Positions 27,739 to 36,987 are shown, counted from the stretch's first letter. The stretch: DNA of 64,000 nt from Allobosea vaviloviae (GCF_001298265.1 NZ_LGSZ01000028.1:1-64000), one strand, 5' to 3'. Made by a program: numbers and translations. Notes: generated by a model from the sequence alone, not told the origin.

Positions 27739-28878
27739 ATGGCGGCCCTCGATACCAGCATGGATACCGGGAGCCTCGGCTCCACCGTCAACGCAGCGGA
27801 AAGCGCGACGCTGCCGGGCGTGCAGTATCTGCGCGGCTTTGCCGCCCTGCTGGTGGTTGCCTTCCACGCCAGCGCCAACATCGCCGACCCCGCCATCCTG
27901 GGCCGGCCCGGCCCTGCCCTGTTCGACTACGGCTATCTCGGCGTCGATCTGTTCTTCGTCATCAGCGGCTTCATCATCACCTACACCACGCTCGATCCGT
28001 CGACCGGCCGGGCCGTCATGACGGTGCGCGACTTCGCCGCCCGCCGCTTCATGCGGATCGTCCCGTTCATGTGGCTGTGCATCGTCGCCTATGCGCTGCT
28101 TCGGCTGGCGGGACGCGGCACCGACATCCCGACGATGTCCTATCTCCGGGCGATGCTGCTCTGGCCCGTGGGCGAGTTGAAGCCGGACGTGATCTGGACA
28201 CTGCGCCACGAGGCGCTGTTCTACGCCGTCTTCGCGCTGACCTTCCTGACGCGGCCGGGCCTGCGCTTCGTTTTCGCGCTTTGGGCCCTGTCCCCTCTCC
28301 TCCTGAATGCGATCCGGCCGATCGGGACGCTTGAGAAGGCGCACGACCTGCTCGAATTCATCGCCAACCCCGTCAATCTCCAGTTCGGCTTCGGCGTTGC
28401 CATCGGGCTTCTGGCCGCTCGCCCTGCCGCCTCGTGGTCGCGTGCGGCCGCGCCGTTCCTGAGCGGAGTCCGCGGATTGGCGGTTCTTGCCGCACTCTCG
28501 CTTGGCCTGATTGCGACCGGATACGCGCTGGACCTCCACATCATGACGATCAGGACGGCCCTCATTGCGGGCATTCTGGCATCGATCATGCTTGCTCTGG
28601 GCATCGCGGTGCCGTCCCGACATCCCGATGGACGCGGGGCGGTCATCAGCGCGGGCAGGCTGGTCGGTGACGCGTCCTATGCGATCTACCTCACCCATAT
28701 TCCGGTCATGCTTGTGCTTTTGTCTCTGCTGCGACGCATCGCGCCGCAGGCGAGTTGGAGCGTGGCGATGGTTGGCGTGATTCTTGGGGCGCTTGCCATC
28801 GGGGTCGCGGTCCATTTGCTGGTCGAGGGACCGCTGGTGCGGCGCATGAAACGCATCGGCGGCCTCAGGCACGCTTGA
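27739..28878 (+). CDS. Acyltransferase-3 family membrane protein
   Basis: A 379-residue multi-helix acyltransferase of the OafA/ExoZ class. LPGVQYLRGFAALLVVAFHA carries R32 and H43, and FFVISGFIITYT follows. It probably adds acetyl, succinyl or a related group to the polysaccharide. The ATG at 27739 has GGGCGGGA immediately upstream, and the stop of the WcaF-like gene is seven bases before it, so the pair is an operon. It continues, 29 bp later, into the exported beta-helix protein and a GT2 gene. Two other proteins of this family are encoded at 9339 and 46611; the best substrate guess differs for none of them. Confidence 0.88.
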   Translation: MAALDTSMDTGSLGSTVNAAESATLPGVQYLRGFAALLVVAFHASANIADPAILGRPGPALFDYGYLGVDLFFVISGFIITYTTLDPSTGRAVMTVRDFAARRFMRIVPFMWLCIVAYALLRLAGRGTDIPTMSYLRAMLLWPVGELKPDVIWTLRHEALFYAVFALTFLTRPGLRFVFALWALSPLLLNAIRPIGTLEKAHDLLEFIANPVNLQFGFGVAIGLLAARPAASWSRAAAPFLSGVRGLAVLAALSLGLIATGYALDLHIMTIRTALIAGILASIMLALGIAVPSRHPDGRGAVISAGRLVGDASYAIYLTHIPVMLVLLSLLRRIAPQASWSVAMVGVILGALAIGVAVHLLVEGPLVRRMKRIGGLRHA

Positions 28879-28907
28879 CGCGAGAACCGCGTAAGGCAGG
28901 AGAAGAC

Positions 28908-30953
28908 ATGTTCGGATCACAGCTCGCAACGGCGCGCGTCACGGCTCTGCTGCTGATGCTTTGGACGATGGGCCCCATCATCGCGCTTGCGCGCGTCGTT
29001 GAGGTCAAGGCACCTGTGCCGGGCGGACCGTCTGCCTCCGAACTGATCCAGGCCGGCATAAGTGAGGTCAGGTCGATCCGCCAGGCCACCCCCAATGAAA
29101 CCGTGACCCTTCGGCTGTCCAGTGGCGTCTACCGCCTGCAGATGCCGATCATCATCGAACCGCGCGATTCCGGACGTCCGAACGCGCCTTTCGTGATCGA
29201 GGGCGCAGCCGACGGCTCCACCCGGATTTACGGTTCCCTCGAAGCCGAGGCTCGCCCCGCCGGCCCGGCCGATCTCGCCGGTCTGGCGGCACCGCCACAG
29301 CCCGTGCAGGTCGTCGACCTGTCGGCGGCGCGTGGCACGCAGCCGCTCGGGCTGGTGGCGCGCGGTGCCTATAACGGCACGCCGACCTCGCAGTTCGAGA
29401 TATTCCAGGGCGATAACCGCTTCCGTCCGTCGGTCTGGCCTCGCAGCGGCTACGCTGAGGGCGTCGAGGCGAGGGCCGATCCCAACTCATTGGGCGTGCG
29501 CGTCAAGCTGCCACGAGCGATGTTCGAGCGCTTCCGCTCGCAGAAGGACCTCCAGGTCGCCGGCTACTGGGTCGCTGACTGGGCCTATGAGGCGCAGTCG
29601 ATGCTGTCCGTCGATCCCGAAAGCGGCGAGCTTCTGGTCAGCCGGCTCGTCGCCCCGCTTCCGACACGGCGCGTGATCCGCGCGCGTGTCTTCAACGCGA
29701 TGAGCGAGCTCGACGCCCCCGGACGCTACGTCCTCGATCCCGCCGGCAGGCGCGCTTTCGTCGTTCCCGTGCCGGGAGCCGCCGCCAAATTCGACGTCGC
29801 CGTGGCGCGTGAACTGATGGTGCTGGCCACCGTGCAGAACGTCACCCTGCGCAATATCGGGTTCGAGCGCACGCTCGGCACACCCATCAGGATCGAGAAC
29901 GCGTCGAACGTCGTCATCGAGAACTGCCTGGTCCGCAACAGCGGCAATCGCGGCATCACCGCCACGGGCGGCCGCAACGTCGTCATCCGGCGCAGCGTCG
30001 TCGCCGACACCGCCGAGACCGGGATCCTGATCTCCGGCGGAGACCGCAAGAACCTGACGCCGGCACGCCATGCCGTGACGGACTCGATCTTTGTCCGCTT
30101 CAGCCAGGACTCCCCGACCTACAGGCCTGCGGTCGATGTCCAGGGCGTCGGCAACAGCGTCACCGGCTCGCTGTTCCGCGACGGCCCCCATTCGGCGATC
30201 CTGGTCAACGGCAACGAGCACAGGGTCTCCGGCAACGAGATTTCCGACGTCGTGAAGGAAACCAACGACGCCGGGGCGATCTATATGGGCCGCGACTTCA
30301 CCGCGCGCGGCAACGTCTTCAACGGCAACTACCTGCACGACATCGGCGGCGGCCAGCGCGGCGGTCACCGATCCCTCATCGGCATCTATCTCGACGACCA
30401 GTTCAGCGGCGCCACGATCACCGGCAACGTCTTCCACAGGGTCAACGTGCCGGTCCAGATCGGCGGCGGCCGCGAGAATCTGGTCGAGGGCAATGCATTC
30501 CTGGCCTCGCAGCGCTCCGCCGTGCTGTTCGATGATCGCGGCCTGCACAAGCACAGGGCGATGACGCTGACGGGCGAGCTCAACACCAAGCTGAACGCCA
30601 TGCCCTTCCGCCAGCCGCTCTGGGCAAGCCGCTACCCGACGCTGGCGACCCTGCCCGAGAACCAGATCGGCGCGCCCATCGACAATGTCGTGAAGCGCAA
30701 CGTCCTGCTCGGACGAACCATGATCGAATACGAGTTCCAGAGCTCGCGGCCGTTCCTGTCGGCGACCGACACGATCGATGTGACGATGCCGGCGGGCATC
30801 GGCCCGGATGCCGGCACAGCCGATCTGCTGAAAGCCCTCGCCGCCGCCAACCCCGCCGTCGCGGCTCTCGGTCTCGCCGTCGCAGACAGGGCTGGCGCCT
30901 TGCACGACCTCACCTTCGCGCCTGTCGCGGCAAACCAGCAAGGCCCCAAATGA
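28908..30953 (+). CDS. Second exported beta-helix protein, polysaccharide-modifying candidate
   Basis: A 681-residue exported protein starting with a signal peptide (about 1-29, core VTALLLMLWTMGPIIALA). The ATG at 28908 has AGGAG seven bases upstream. The first 250 residues form a domain rich in PRDSGRPNAPFVIEGA-like strands; residues about 300-600 have beta-helix rungs such as IRIENASNVVIENCLVRNSG and NRGITATGGRNVVI. It is related in build to the protein at 18378 but shorter and diverged. Its stop overlaps the GT2 start by four bases (ATGA). A lyase, epimerase or hydrolase of the EPS is likely, since parallel beta-helix enzymes act on polyanionic glycans; catalytic residues could not be assigned. 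Confidence 0.8.
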   Translation: MFGSQLATARVTALLLMLWTMGPIIALARVVEVKAPVPGGPSASELIQAGISEVRSIRQATPNETVTLRLSSGVYRLQMPIIIEPRDSGRPNAPFVIEGAADGSTRIYGSLEAEARPAGPADLAGLAAPPQPVQVVDLSAARGTQPLGLVARGAYNGTPTSQFEIFQGDNRFRPSVWPRSGYAEGVEARADPNSLGVRVKLPRAMFERFRSQKDLQVAGYWVADWAYEAQSMLSVDPESGELLVSRLVAPLPTRRVIRARVFNAMSELDAPGRYVLDPAGRRAFVVPVPGAAAKFDVAVARELMVLATVQNVTLRNIGFERTLGTPIRIENASNVVIENCLVRNSGNRGITATGGRNVVIRRSVVADTAETGILISGGDRKNLTPARHAVTDSIFVRFSQDSPTYRPAVDVQGVGNSVTGSLFRDGPHSAILVNGNEHRVSGNEISDVVKETNDAGAIYMGRDFTARGNVFNGNYLHDIGGGQRGGHRSLIGIYLDDQFSGATITGNVFHRVNVPVQIGGGRENLVEGNAFLASQRSAVLFDDRGLHKHRAMTLTGELNTKLNAMPFRQPLWASRYPTLATLPENQIGAPIDNVVKRNVLLGRTMIEYEFQSSRPFLSATDTIDVTMPAGIGPDAGTADLLKALAAANPAVAALGLAVADRAGALHDLTFAPVAANQQGPK

Positions 30954-31843
30954 CGATCGCAGACAGCACCGAACGCAACCCGCGGCAGGGCGATCCACTG
31001 GAGCAAGCCGTGACGCTCTCCGTCGTGCTCACCGCGCATAACCGGCGCGAGCTGACGCTGTCTGCGCTGCGTGCGCTCAGGGCCGCGATGCCGGAGCGCG
31101 TCAAGGCCAGCATCTTCCTGACCGATGACGGCAGCACGGACGGCACCGCCGACGCCGTCCGTGCCGAATTTCCGGACGCCCAGATCATCGTCGGCGACGG
31201 CAACCTCTACTGGAACCAGGGCATGCTGACGGCCTGGAAGGCCGCGGCAGCTGCGACCCAGCCCGATTTCTTCCTCTGGCTGAATGACGACCTGGCCATG
31301 AACGAGACGGCGCTGGCCGACATGCTCGCCTGCCATGCGCAGGCGAAGGCGCACCATGGCGAGAAGGTCATCATCGTCGGCAAGACCGTGAGCCCGAGCA
31401 GCGGTGCCGACACCTATGGCGGCTTCAACGTGAAGGAGGGCCTGTCGCGCCTGCATTTCCGCCGCCTGCGGAGCGACGAGACCATCGCCAAGACGATGAA
31501 CGGCAACCTCGTCCTGCTGCCCGCGCGCGTGCAGAACGATCTCGGCCTGCTCAGCGAGAATTACCGCCACACCTTCGGCGATATCGACTACGGCCTGCGC
31601 GCCACCGAGGCTGGATACACCATCGTCCAGATGGGCAAGCCGGTCGGCTTCCAGGAATACAACGAAGCCCAGAAACGAAAGCTCTCGAAGCTCACGGTGG
31701 CGAACTGGCGCTTCATCCTGCTGCATCCCAAGGGCGTGCCCTGGCGCGAATGGCTCTATTTCTGCCGTCGGCACGGTGGACCGATCTGGCCGCTGAACTT
31801 CGCCGTCCGCTACGCCAAGCTCATCGCCGCCAACTTCAGGTAA
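30950..31843 (+). CDS. Glycosyltransferase family 2
   Basis: A 297-residue GT-A enzyme. After a short leader, SVVLTAHNRRELTLSALRAL begins the Rossmann fold; DDGSTDGTADAV holds the UDP-binding aspartates (59-60), FFLWLNDDLAMNE holds the metal-binding N-D-D (112-114), and TFGDIDYGLRATEAGY resembles the acceptor-site (E/D)-D region. This looks like the rhamnosyltransferase-like GT2 group. It is coupled to the beta-helix gene by a four-base overlap, and its 3' end overlaps the convergent ligase-like gene by eight bases. It would extend the lipid-linked repeat at the cytoplasmic face. Confidence 0.85.
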   Translation: MTIADSTERNPRQGDPLEQAVTLSVVLTAHNRRELTLSALRALRAAMPERVKASIFLTDDGSTDGTADAVRAEFPDAQIIVGDGNLYWNQGMLTAWKAAAAATQPDFFLWLNDDLAMNETALADMLACHAQAKAHHGEKVIIVGKTVSPSSGADTYGGFNVKEGLSRLHFRRLRSDETIAKTMNGNLVLLPARVQNDLGLLSENYRHTFGDIDYGLRATEAGYTIVQMGKPVGFQEYNEAQKRKLSKLTVANWRFILLHPKGVPWREWLYFCRRHGGPIWPLNFAVRYAKLIAANFR

Positions 31844-33707
31844 CGGCGTCCGGTTCCGCTGTGGCGAGCAGAGCCTCTTTGGCGCGGCGCGGATCGGCGC
31901 GCAGCGCAGCGCCTGCCAACGCCAACGCCGGAATGGCGAAGCCTGCCGTCTGCAGGCTGAAATCCACCAGGGAATGCGCGGCGCCGACGAGCAGGACCGG
32001 GAAGGCGACGACCGCCAGCGTCTCCTGGGACGCCATAAACCGCCGCGCCAGCGCGATCAGCAGCACGAGCCAGCTCAGCGTCATGAGGCCCGCCAGCAGC
32101 AGCCCCATCTCGGCTGCAAGCTCCAGGGGCGTGCTGTGCGCTGCCTCCCACACCCACCACAGGTCGCCATCGCCGCGATAGGCCGGATAGGCCGCCGAAA
32201 ACGAGCCGAGCCCGACCCCGAACCAGGGATGGTCGAGGATCATCCGCAGCGTGTTGCGATAGGTCTCCAGTCGTCCGCCATCGGAAAAGCCGAGCAGGTC
32301 GAGCCGCGCAAACAGAGACGCACCGACCATCAGCAGCAGCGAAACGGCAACCGCCGCGGCGACCGTCAGGCGGCGCAGCAGCTGCCCTGGCCTGCGATCC
32401 AGCGCCAGATAGGTGCCCACCAGCGCAGCCCCGCCCAACGCGACGCCAAGCCGCGATCGCGTCAGGATCAGGGCCAGCACGCAGCACAGCCCCGCGGCGA
32501 TGACGGTCGCATCGCCCCTGCGCAGGCGCCACCGCCAGGCGTCCCCGCCGTTCCGCGACGAACTACGCCGCTGATCGGCCTGGCGTCGCAGCAGAAGCGC
32601 CAGCCATGCGATGGCCCCGGCCGTGAAATAATCGGCAGCCGTGTTGCTGTTGACGAAGGTGCCGGTCACCGCGCCGATATAGGCGATCTTTTCGCGCCAC
32701 AGCAGCATGCTCGGGTTGGCGATCAGCGAGACCAGTCCGAAGGCCGCATAGACGGCCGCGCTGTACCCCAGCGCCTTGACCAGCTGCTCGCGCTGGCGCG
32801 TCTCGCCGCAGCTCAGCAGGCCCAGCACGAAGGCGAGCAGCGCCGCCATCGGCACGCCCACTGCATAGAAGGCCTGGTAGCGTTGGACCCCGACGGACCC
32901 TGCGAACACCGTCTCCAGCAGGTTCGCCGTCTGCCGCCACAGCGGGTGCTCGGATGCCAGGAACGGATTGGCGGCCAGGTGCTCGTGCAGCACGAACGAC
33001 CACGCGCAGACCACGACCACGACGCCAGCGAGCCAGCCCGCGACCCGAAGCGTAAGCCCCGTCGACGGGGCAAGCAGGATCCCGCTCGAAAGCCAGGCGC
33101 ACCAGAATGCGATCGTCGCCCCGTCGCGCGAGCCAAAGAGCGCCGGCGCCAGCACCAGCGCAGCGACCAGCATCGCGTGGGAGGCCCGCAAGCGCCACCC
33201 GGCGCCGGATATGACCCGCGCCTGCCGCGCCTGCGCGTCCGCATCCGGAGCGTGGTTCTTGGACGCCTCTCTCTCGCAAAGGGTGGCGAGCTCCGGCGCA
33301 TCCGCATCGCTTGGCGCCGGCTGTTGCTGGATCGCCCCCGAGGCAGCCGCTGGGCTGGCCTGCTTGTCGCGTGCAGGTTTGCGCCCGGTCGGTCGAACGC
33401 TCGTTCCGTCGATCTTGCCGCCGACCTTGCCGCCGCCCTTGCGCGGACGCGTTGCTTTGCCAGTCGGTGACGCTATCGAAGGCTCGCCCATCTCGGGACG
33501 AACGGCAGCGACCACCGTTGCGGCCGGCGACGGCTCTGAAGCCTGCAGCGGCGGATCGTTCGGCTGGTCCCCGCCGGATGGCTTGCGCCGGGATCGCCGG
33601 GCGGGCGACGTACCGGCCTTGCGCTTTCGCGGCGCATCCTCGGAAGGCATCGCGGCCGGCTGCACCGTCTTCGTCGCGGTCTTCGCCTGGCCTTCGATAT
33701 CGTCCAT
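31836..33707 (-). CDS. O-antigen ligase/Wzy-like membrane protein with long charged N-terminal extension
   Basis: A 623-residue protein. The membrane part (from about residue 177) has the O-antigen-ligase layout: TGTFVNSNTAADYF in an early loop, ILTRSRLGVALGG, and the large periplasmic loop HPWFGVGLGSF followed by EAAHSTPLELAAEMGLL, close to the H-S-x-x-L-E-x-x-A-E-x-G hallmark. It either polymerises or ligates sugar chains. The first ~175 residues are Lys/Arg/Pro/Ala/Ser-rich and look disordered; such an extension is absent from most family members. The ATG at 33707 has GAGAGG close upstream; an ATG 14 codons earlier overlaps the gap to the wza-like gene. It lies 48 bp downstream of that gene on the same strand. 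Confidence 0.88.
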   Translation of the reverse strand: MDDIEGQAKTATKTVQPAAMPSEDAPRKRKAGTSPARRSRRKPSGGDQPNDPPLQASEPSPAATVVAAVRPEMGEPSIASPTGKATRPRKGGGKVGGKIDGTSVRPTGRKPARDKQASPAAASGAIQQQPAPSDADAPELATLCEREASKNHAPDADAQARQARVISGAGWRLRASHAMLVAALVLAPALFGSRDGATIAFWCAWLSSGILLAPSTGLTLRVAGWLAGVVVVVCAWSFVLHEHLAANPFLASEHPLWRQTANLLETVFAGSVGVQRYQAFYAVGVPMAALLAFVLGLLSCGETRQREQLVKALGYSAAVYAAFGLVSLIANPSMLLWREKIAYIGAVTGTFVNSNTAADYFTAGAIAWLALLLRRQADQRRSSSRNGGDAWRWRLRRGDATVIAAGLCCVLALILTRSRLGVALGGAALVGTYLALDRRPGQLLRRLTVAAAVAVSLLLMVGASLFARLDLLGFSDGGRLETYRNTLRMILDHPWFGVGLGSFSAAYPAYRGDGDLWWVWEAAHSTPLELAAEMGLLLAGLMTLSWLVLLIALARRFMASQETLAVVAFPVLLVGAAHSLVDFSLQTAGFAIPALALAGAALRADPRRAKEALLATAEPDAVT

Positions 33708-33755
33708 GGCCCTCTCTTGGGCTCCCGGCGGCCGTTGGCCGCCGGGCACGTCGGC

Positions 33756-34967
33756 TTACAGGCCGATCGGCGAGGCGCTCGACAGGTTGCGGATGTTGTA
33801 GCGCAGGATCAGGGCGTTGTTGCCCGTCGAGACCGCGCCGTTCGTGGTCGAGAGAGCCAGGTTGAGGATCTGCAGGAACTTCGTGACCTGGACCGACTGG
33901 GCGTTGGCGACGAAGATCACGTCCCCATTGCGCATCTGCATCTTCGAGGCGACGAAGAAGCCGCTCGGATCGCGCAGATCGGTCGAGTAGATCACCGGGA
34001 TCTGGTCGCCGGTGAACTTGGTCACGTCGATGCCGAGGCGGCGAGCGACGTCGCGGCTTTCCCGGCGATAGAGGAAGACCGAACCGGGATCTGCCTGGGA
34101 ATCGAGCAGTCCGCCGGCCTTGGCGACCGCGTTGGCGAGCGTGATGCGCCAGGCGTCGAAATTGAATTCGCCTTGCTGGCCGGCCGCGCCGAAAGCGAGG
34201 AACTTCTGCGCTTCGCGATAGACGTAGATGCGGTCGTTCGGCTGCAGGTAGATGTTGTTGACGGGCTGAGCGATCAGGTTCTCGAAGGGAACGGTGGCGC
34301 GCTTGCCGCCACGTTCGAGCACGACCCAGGATTCGTAACCCTGGGCCTTGATGCCGCCAGCACGCGTGATCGCGTCGGTGATCTTGTCGCCGGCGCCAGA
34401 TGCGGGGGCCGGGAAGCGGACGGGATTGTTGACTTCACCGAGAACGGTGACCAGGCCCGTGCGCTGCTGTCCGAGCGCCACGATGACCTGCGGCTCGATG
34501 GCGCGGTTCTTGATCCGGTCGACGATGGTGCGCTGCACCTCGACATTGGTTTTTCCGGCGGCAGGAATCGAGCCCGCGAACGGCACGCTGATGTTGCCGT
34601 CGCTGTCGATCGCCTGCTCGGGCAGAGTGACGAAGTTGCCGGGACGCACGCCGGCTTCGTTGGGAATGAAGAGACCGCCGGCAGCCGCTTCGAAGATCGT
34701 CACTGTGACGACGTCGCCGATGCCGAATTTGATGTTGGCCGAGGGCCGCCGGTCGGTGAAGGCGCCGGCCAAACCCTTGGGCTCGTAACGGCCTAGGACA
34801 TCGACGGTGGTCTGGTTGAGATTGACGAGAGCGAAGGGAACCGCATCGGTCGATGCATCATCGTCCCGCAGCGAGGCGGCCGTTGGGCCGGAACTCGGCA
34901 GGGTCGAGCATGCCCCAAGGAGCGAGGCCAAAACGGCCGCTACGGCAAGGCTCTTCAAATCGATCAT
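33756..34967 (-). CDS. wza: Polysaccharide export outer-membrane lipoprotein (Wza/ExoF type)
   Basis: A 403-residue outer-membrane export channel. The ATG at 34967 starts a lipoprotein signal peptide with lipobox LLGAC (cysteine near residue 20). Residues 75-170 form the polysaccharide export domain (IGDVVTVTIFEAAAGG, DSDGNISVPFAG), and SLBB domains follow (VLGEVNNPVRFPAP, ITRAGGIKAQG, and NDRIYVYRE). The C-terminal SGNNALILRYNIRNL tail is likely the outer-membrane helix. With Wzc it would form the trans-envelope conduit for the polymer. It is the only Wza-like gene in the window, and both putative assembly systems may share it. The ligase-like gene follows 48 bp later, in the same direction. 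Confidence 0.93.
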   Translation of the reverse strand: MIDLKSLAVAAVLASLLGACSTLPSSGPTAASLRDDDASTDAVPFALVNLNQTTVDVLGRYEPKGLAGAFTDRRPSANIKFGIGDVVTVTIFEAAAGGLFIPNEAGVRPGNFVTLPEQAIDSDGNISVPFAGSIPAAGKTNVEVQRTIVDRIKNRAIEPQVIVALGQQRTGLVTVLGEVNNPVRFPAPASGAGDKITDAITRAGGIKAQGYESWVVLERGGKRATVPFENLIAQPVNNIYLQPNDRIYVYREAQKFLAFGAAGQQGEFNFDAWRITLANAVAKAGGLLDSQADPGSVFLYRRESRDVARRLGIDVTKFTGDQIPVIYSTDLRDPSGFFVASKMQMRNGDVIFVANAQSVQVTKFLQILNLALSTTNGAVSTGNNALILRYNIRNLSSASPIGL

Positions 34968-34983
34968 GTTGAACGCACTCGAA

Positions 34984-35014
34984 ATTGTATCGCAGTGGAA
35001 CGACCTATCTCCAA
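34984..35014 (-). promoter_or_regulatory. Candidate promoter of the wza-like gene
   Basis: Read on the minus strand, TTGGAG (35009-35014) is followed 19 bp later by TACAAT (34984-34989), about 15 bp before the ATG. The spacing is longer than ideal. The 34968-35258 gap is conspicuously AT-rich, as expected of a divergent promoter region. Confidence 0.3.
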
Positions 35015-35258
35015 GCGCAGGAGACCACAATCCCATGGTAGAATGTTATGGTTAATAATTTGTTGCCCTGGCGCAACATCGCGTCGCGAAATGGAGTCAG
35101 AGGCAGCCTAAAAAATAGGCAATTGTCATCTAATTTAGATTTTCCAGACGGCACCGCGGAATGTTACCATGCCAAAGCCAGTATTCCCGCGCTTTTCGCG
35201 CACTCATAGAGTGCATGCCGCCGTCATTAGCCATCTTCCAGGTTAGTCAGCTTCGATC

Positions 35259-35831
35259 ATGACGTTTACCACGTTTGGACAGTTAAGTCGGCTCGCCATT
35301 TTCGCGTTTTGCCTCATCGTCGTCTCGCTGCTGCAGCATCGGACGCCCTCTCAAGCCCAGCCCAAGCCGGACCGCTCCGCCCCCGGCACCATCGGAGCGA
35401 CCGCGGAAAGCGTCGGATGGCGGCTCACCCGATCGAGCGTCCCGGGCGGCGGCACCACCGCTTCGATCCTGCGCACTGCCGACCCCGGCAGCTCCGATGT
35501 GGATGTGGCTGGGCTCATGTTCCGCTGCGCCGAGAACGGCACCGATGCCTTGTTCATCGTTCTGTCCCCTTTCGGCCCGGCAGCGAAACCGACAATTGCG
35601 CTCGATCTGGGCGGCCTGCGCTTCGAAACGGAAGCCTCGGTGCTCCCCTCCGGAGCCGGGCTCCTCGTGCCGCGCGACATGCTCTCCCTATTCGCTGCGC
35701 CCGAAAAGATGATGGCGGATCTGAGCTTCGTCATCAGCGAAGGCGGCAGGCGCTTCAGCGGACGCATCGCGAAGCTCTATGCCGCTCCCGCCCTGGCGCG
35801 CCTCCAGACGGAATGCTCGCAGCCGCGCTAG
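35259..35831 (+). CDS. Exported protein of unknown function
   Basis: A 190-residue protein with an N-terminal signal peptide or anchor (about 10-30, LAIFAFCLIVVSLLQ) and a compact beta-rich mature domain. It has phrases such as GWRLTRSSVPGGGTTASIL, DVAGLMFRCAENGTDALFIV and KPTIALDLGGLRFETEAS, and two cysteines (about residues 88 and 186) that could pair. The end, FVISEGGRRFSGRIAKLYAAP, is also beta-like. It is divergent from the wza-like gene and convergent with the phosphomannose isomerase gene. The family is not recognised. The MFRC and L-x-T-E-C positions resemble the YjfK/invasion-associated locus B type of periplasmic domain, a possibility only. Confidence 0.65.
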   Translation: MTFTTFGQLSRLAIFAFCLIVVSLLQHRTPSQAQPKPDRSAPGTIGATAESVGWRLTRSSVPGGGTTASILRTADPGSSDVDVAGLMFRCAENGTDALFIVLSPFGPAAKPTIALDLGGLRFETEASVLPSGAGLLVPRDMLSLFAAPEKMMADLSFVISEGGRRFSGRIAKLYAAPALARLQTECSQPR

Positions 35832-35853
35832 AGCGCCTTCAAGCGACGCGACG

Positions 35854-36987
35854 CTACGCTGCCGCCGTCCCCGAAGCGGCCTCGGCCTCAACGGCCGCCC
35901 CGAAGATGTGGTAGAGCGAGCTTGCCGGAATGGTGTTCAGCATCGGCTTGCCGGCCTCGTCGAATTGGTCGATCCAGCCGCCGGGCACCGGCCTGCCGAG
36001 ATAGCCATCCATCAGCATCGACAGGGCATGCGTCGCCTTGGCGCCCGCTCCTTCGCGGCCGATGCGCTGTTCCGAAAGCCAGGCCTTGGCCCATTCCGTC
36101 TGGGGCCAGAGACGCCGGCTGCGCCGACGCGGACGTCCTTCGACATCCGTCTCGTCGATCAGGAAACCGCCCCCCGTCCCGCTGCCCGCCTCGGCCGCGT
36201 CGATGAGGGCCGAGGCGAGCGGCCCCGCCGGCAAACCAGCCGCCACCTCGTAGCGGCGCAGCAGCCAGCACCATTCCGACTGGTGGCCGGGCTCGACGAT
36301 ACGGCCTTCATCGCCGGCAGCCGGTTGCCAGCCGTCGTCGAAGAACTCGCGCAGCATCGGCGCCGGTTTGAGGAAGCGCGCCTCCAGCATCGCGTGCAGC
36401 CGGCGAGCCCGTTCCAGTGCCCCGGGATAGGCAATGGTCTCGTGCAGGGCGAGCATCGCCTCGAAAAGATGCATGTGCGGGTTCTGCCGTCGCGGCAGGC
36501 TTGGCGGCACGCCCTCGCGATAGGAGCCATCCGGCGCCAGCATCGCCTCGTCGAGGAAGGCGAGGACCTGCCCGATCAATCCATGAACCTGCGTGTCGCC
36601 GCTCGCCTTCGCATACCAGCCAAGCGCCAGGAGCACGAAGGCGTGGTCATAGGTGTCGCGCAGCGGGTTCGCGACGCTGCCATCTGCTTCCAGCAGATGC
36701 ACGAAACCCGGCCTTCCATCGACGGCATGCGCCTTGTCGACCAGCCAGTCGAGCACATCGCCCGCCAGACCGAGCCCGTCGAACCAGCCGAGATCGGCGG
36801 CATGGGCATAGCAATAGATCTGGCGCGCCTGGACCCGCACACGCTTGGGAACGCCGATATCGGCCGTCCCGTCCCAGCGCAGCCGCTCATGCACTCCGCC
36901 AGAAAGCGTGTCCCGGCCAACCGTGGCCCAAAGCGGCAGCGCTTCGTTGCAGAGCCAGCGGGCCAGTGTCGAACGCGGCGAAGGCAT
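35854..36987 (-). CDS. AGE-family isomerase/epimerase, probable mannose-6-phosphate isomerase
   Basis: A 377-residue (alpha/alpha)6-barrel enzyme of the N-acylglucosamine 2-epimerase/mannose isomerase family. The active-site blocks are visible: DTYDHAFVLLALGWY (111-125), HMHLFEAMLALHE (171-183), EPGHQSEWCWLLRRYE (232-247) and RLWPQTEWAKAW. Close relatives in rhizobia and Xanthomonas interconvert fructose-6-phosphate and mannose-6-phosphate, feeding GDP-mannose synthesis with ManC (39502). The ATG at 36987 is preferred because AAGGG lies about six bases upstream; starts at 37008 or 37014 would add a few residues. ManC here also has its own C-terminal isomerase-type domain, so the activity may be duplicated, or this enzyme may act on a different sugar. 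Confidence 0.85.
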   Translation of the reverse strand: MPSPRSTLARWLCNEALPLWATVGRDTLSGGVHERLRWDGTADIGVPKRVRVQARQIYCYAHAADLGWFDGLGLAGDVLDWLVDKAHAVDGRPGFVHLLEADGSVANPLRDTYDHAFVLLALGWYAKASGDTQVHGLIGQVLAFLDEAMLAPDGSYREGVPPSLPRRQNPHMHLFEAMLALHETIAYPGALERARRLHAMLEARFLKPAPMLREFFDDGWQPAAGDEGRIVEPGHQSEWCWLLRRYEVAAGLPAGPLASALIDAAEAGSGTGGGFLIDETDVEGRPRRRSRRLWPQTEWAKAWLSEQRIGREGAGAKATHALSMLMDGYLGRPVPGGWIDQFDEAGKPMLNTIPASSLYHIFGAAVEAEAASGTAAA

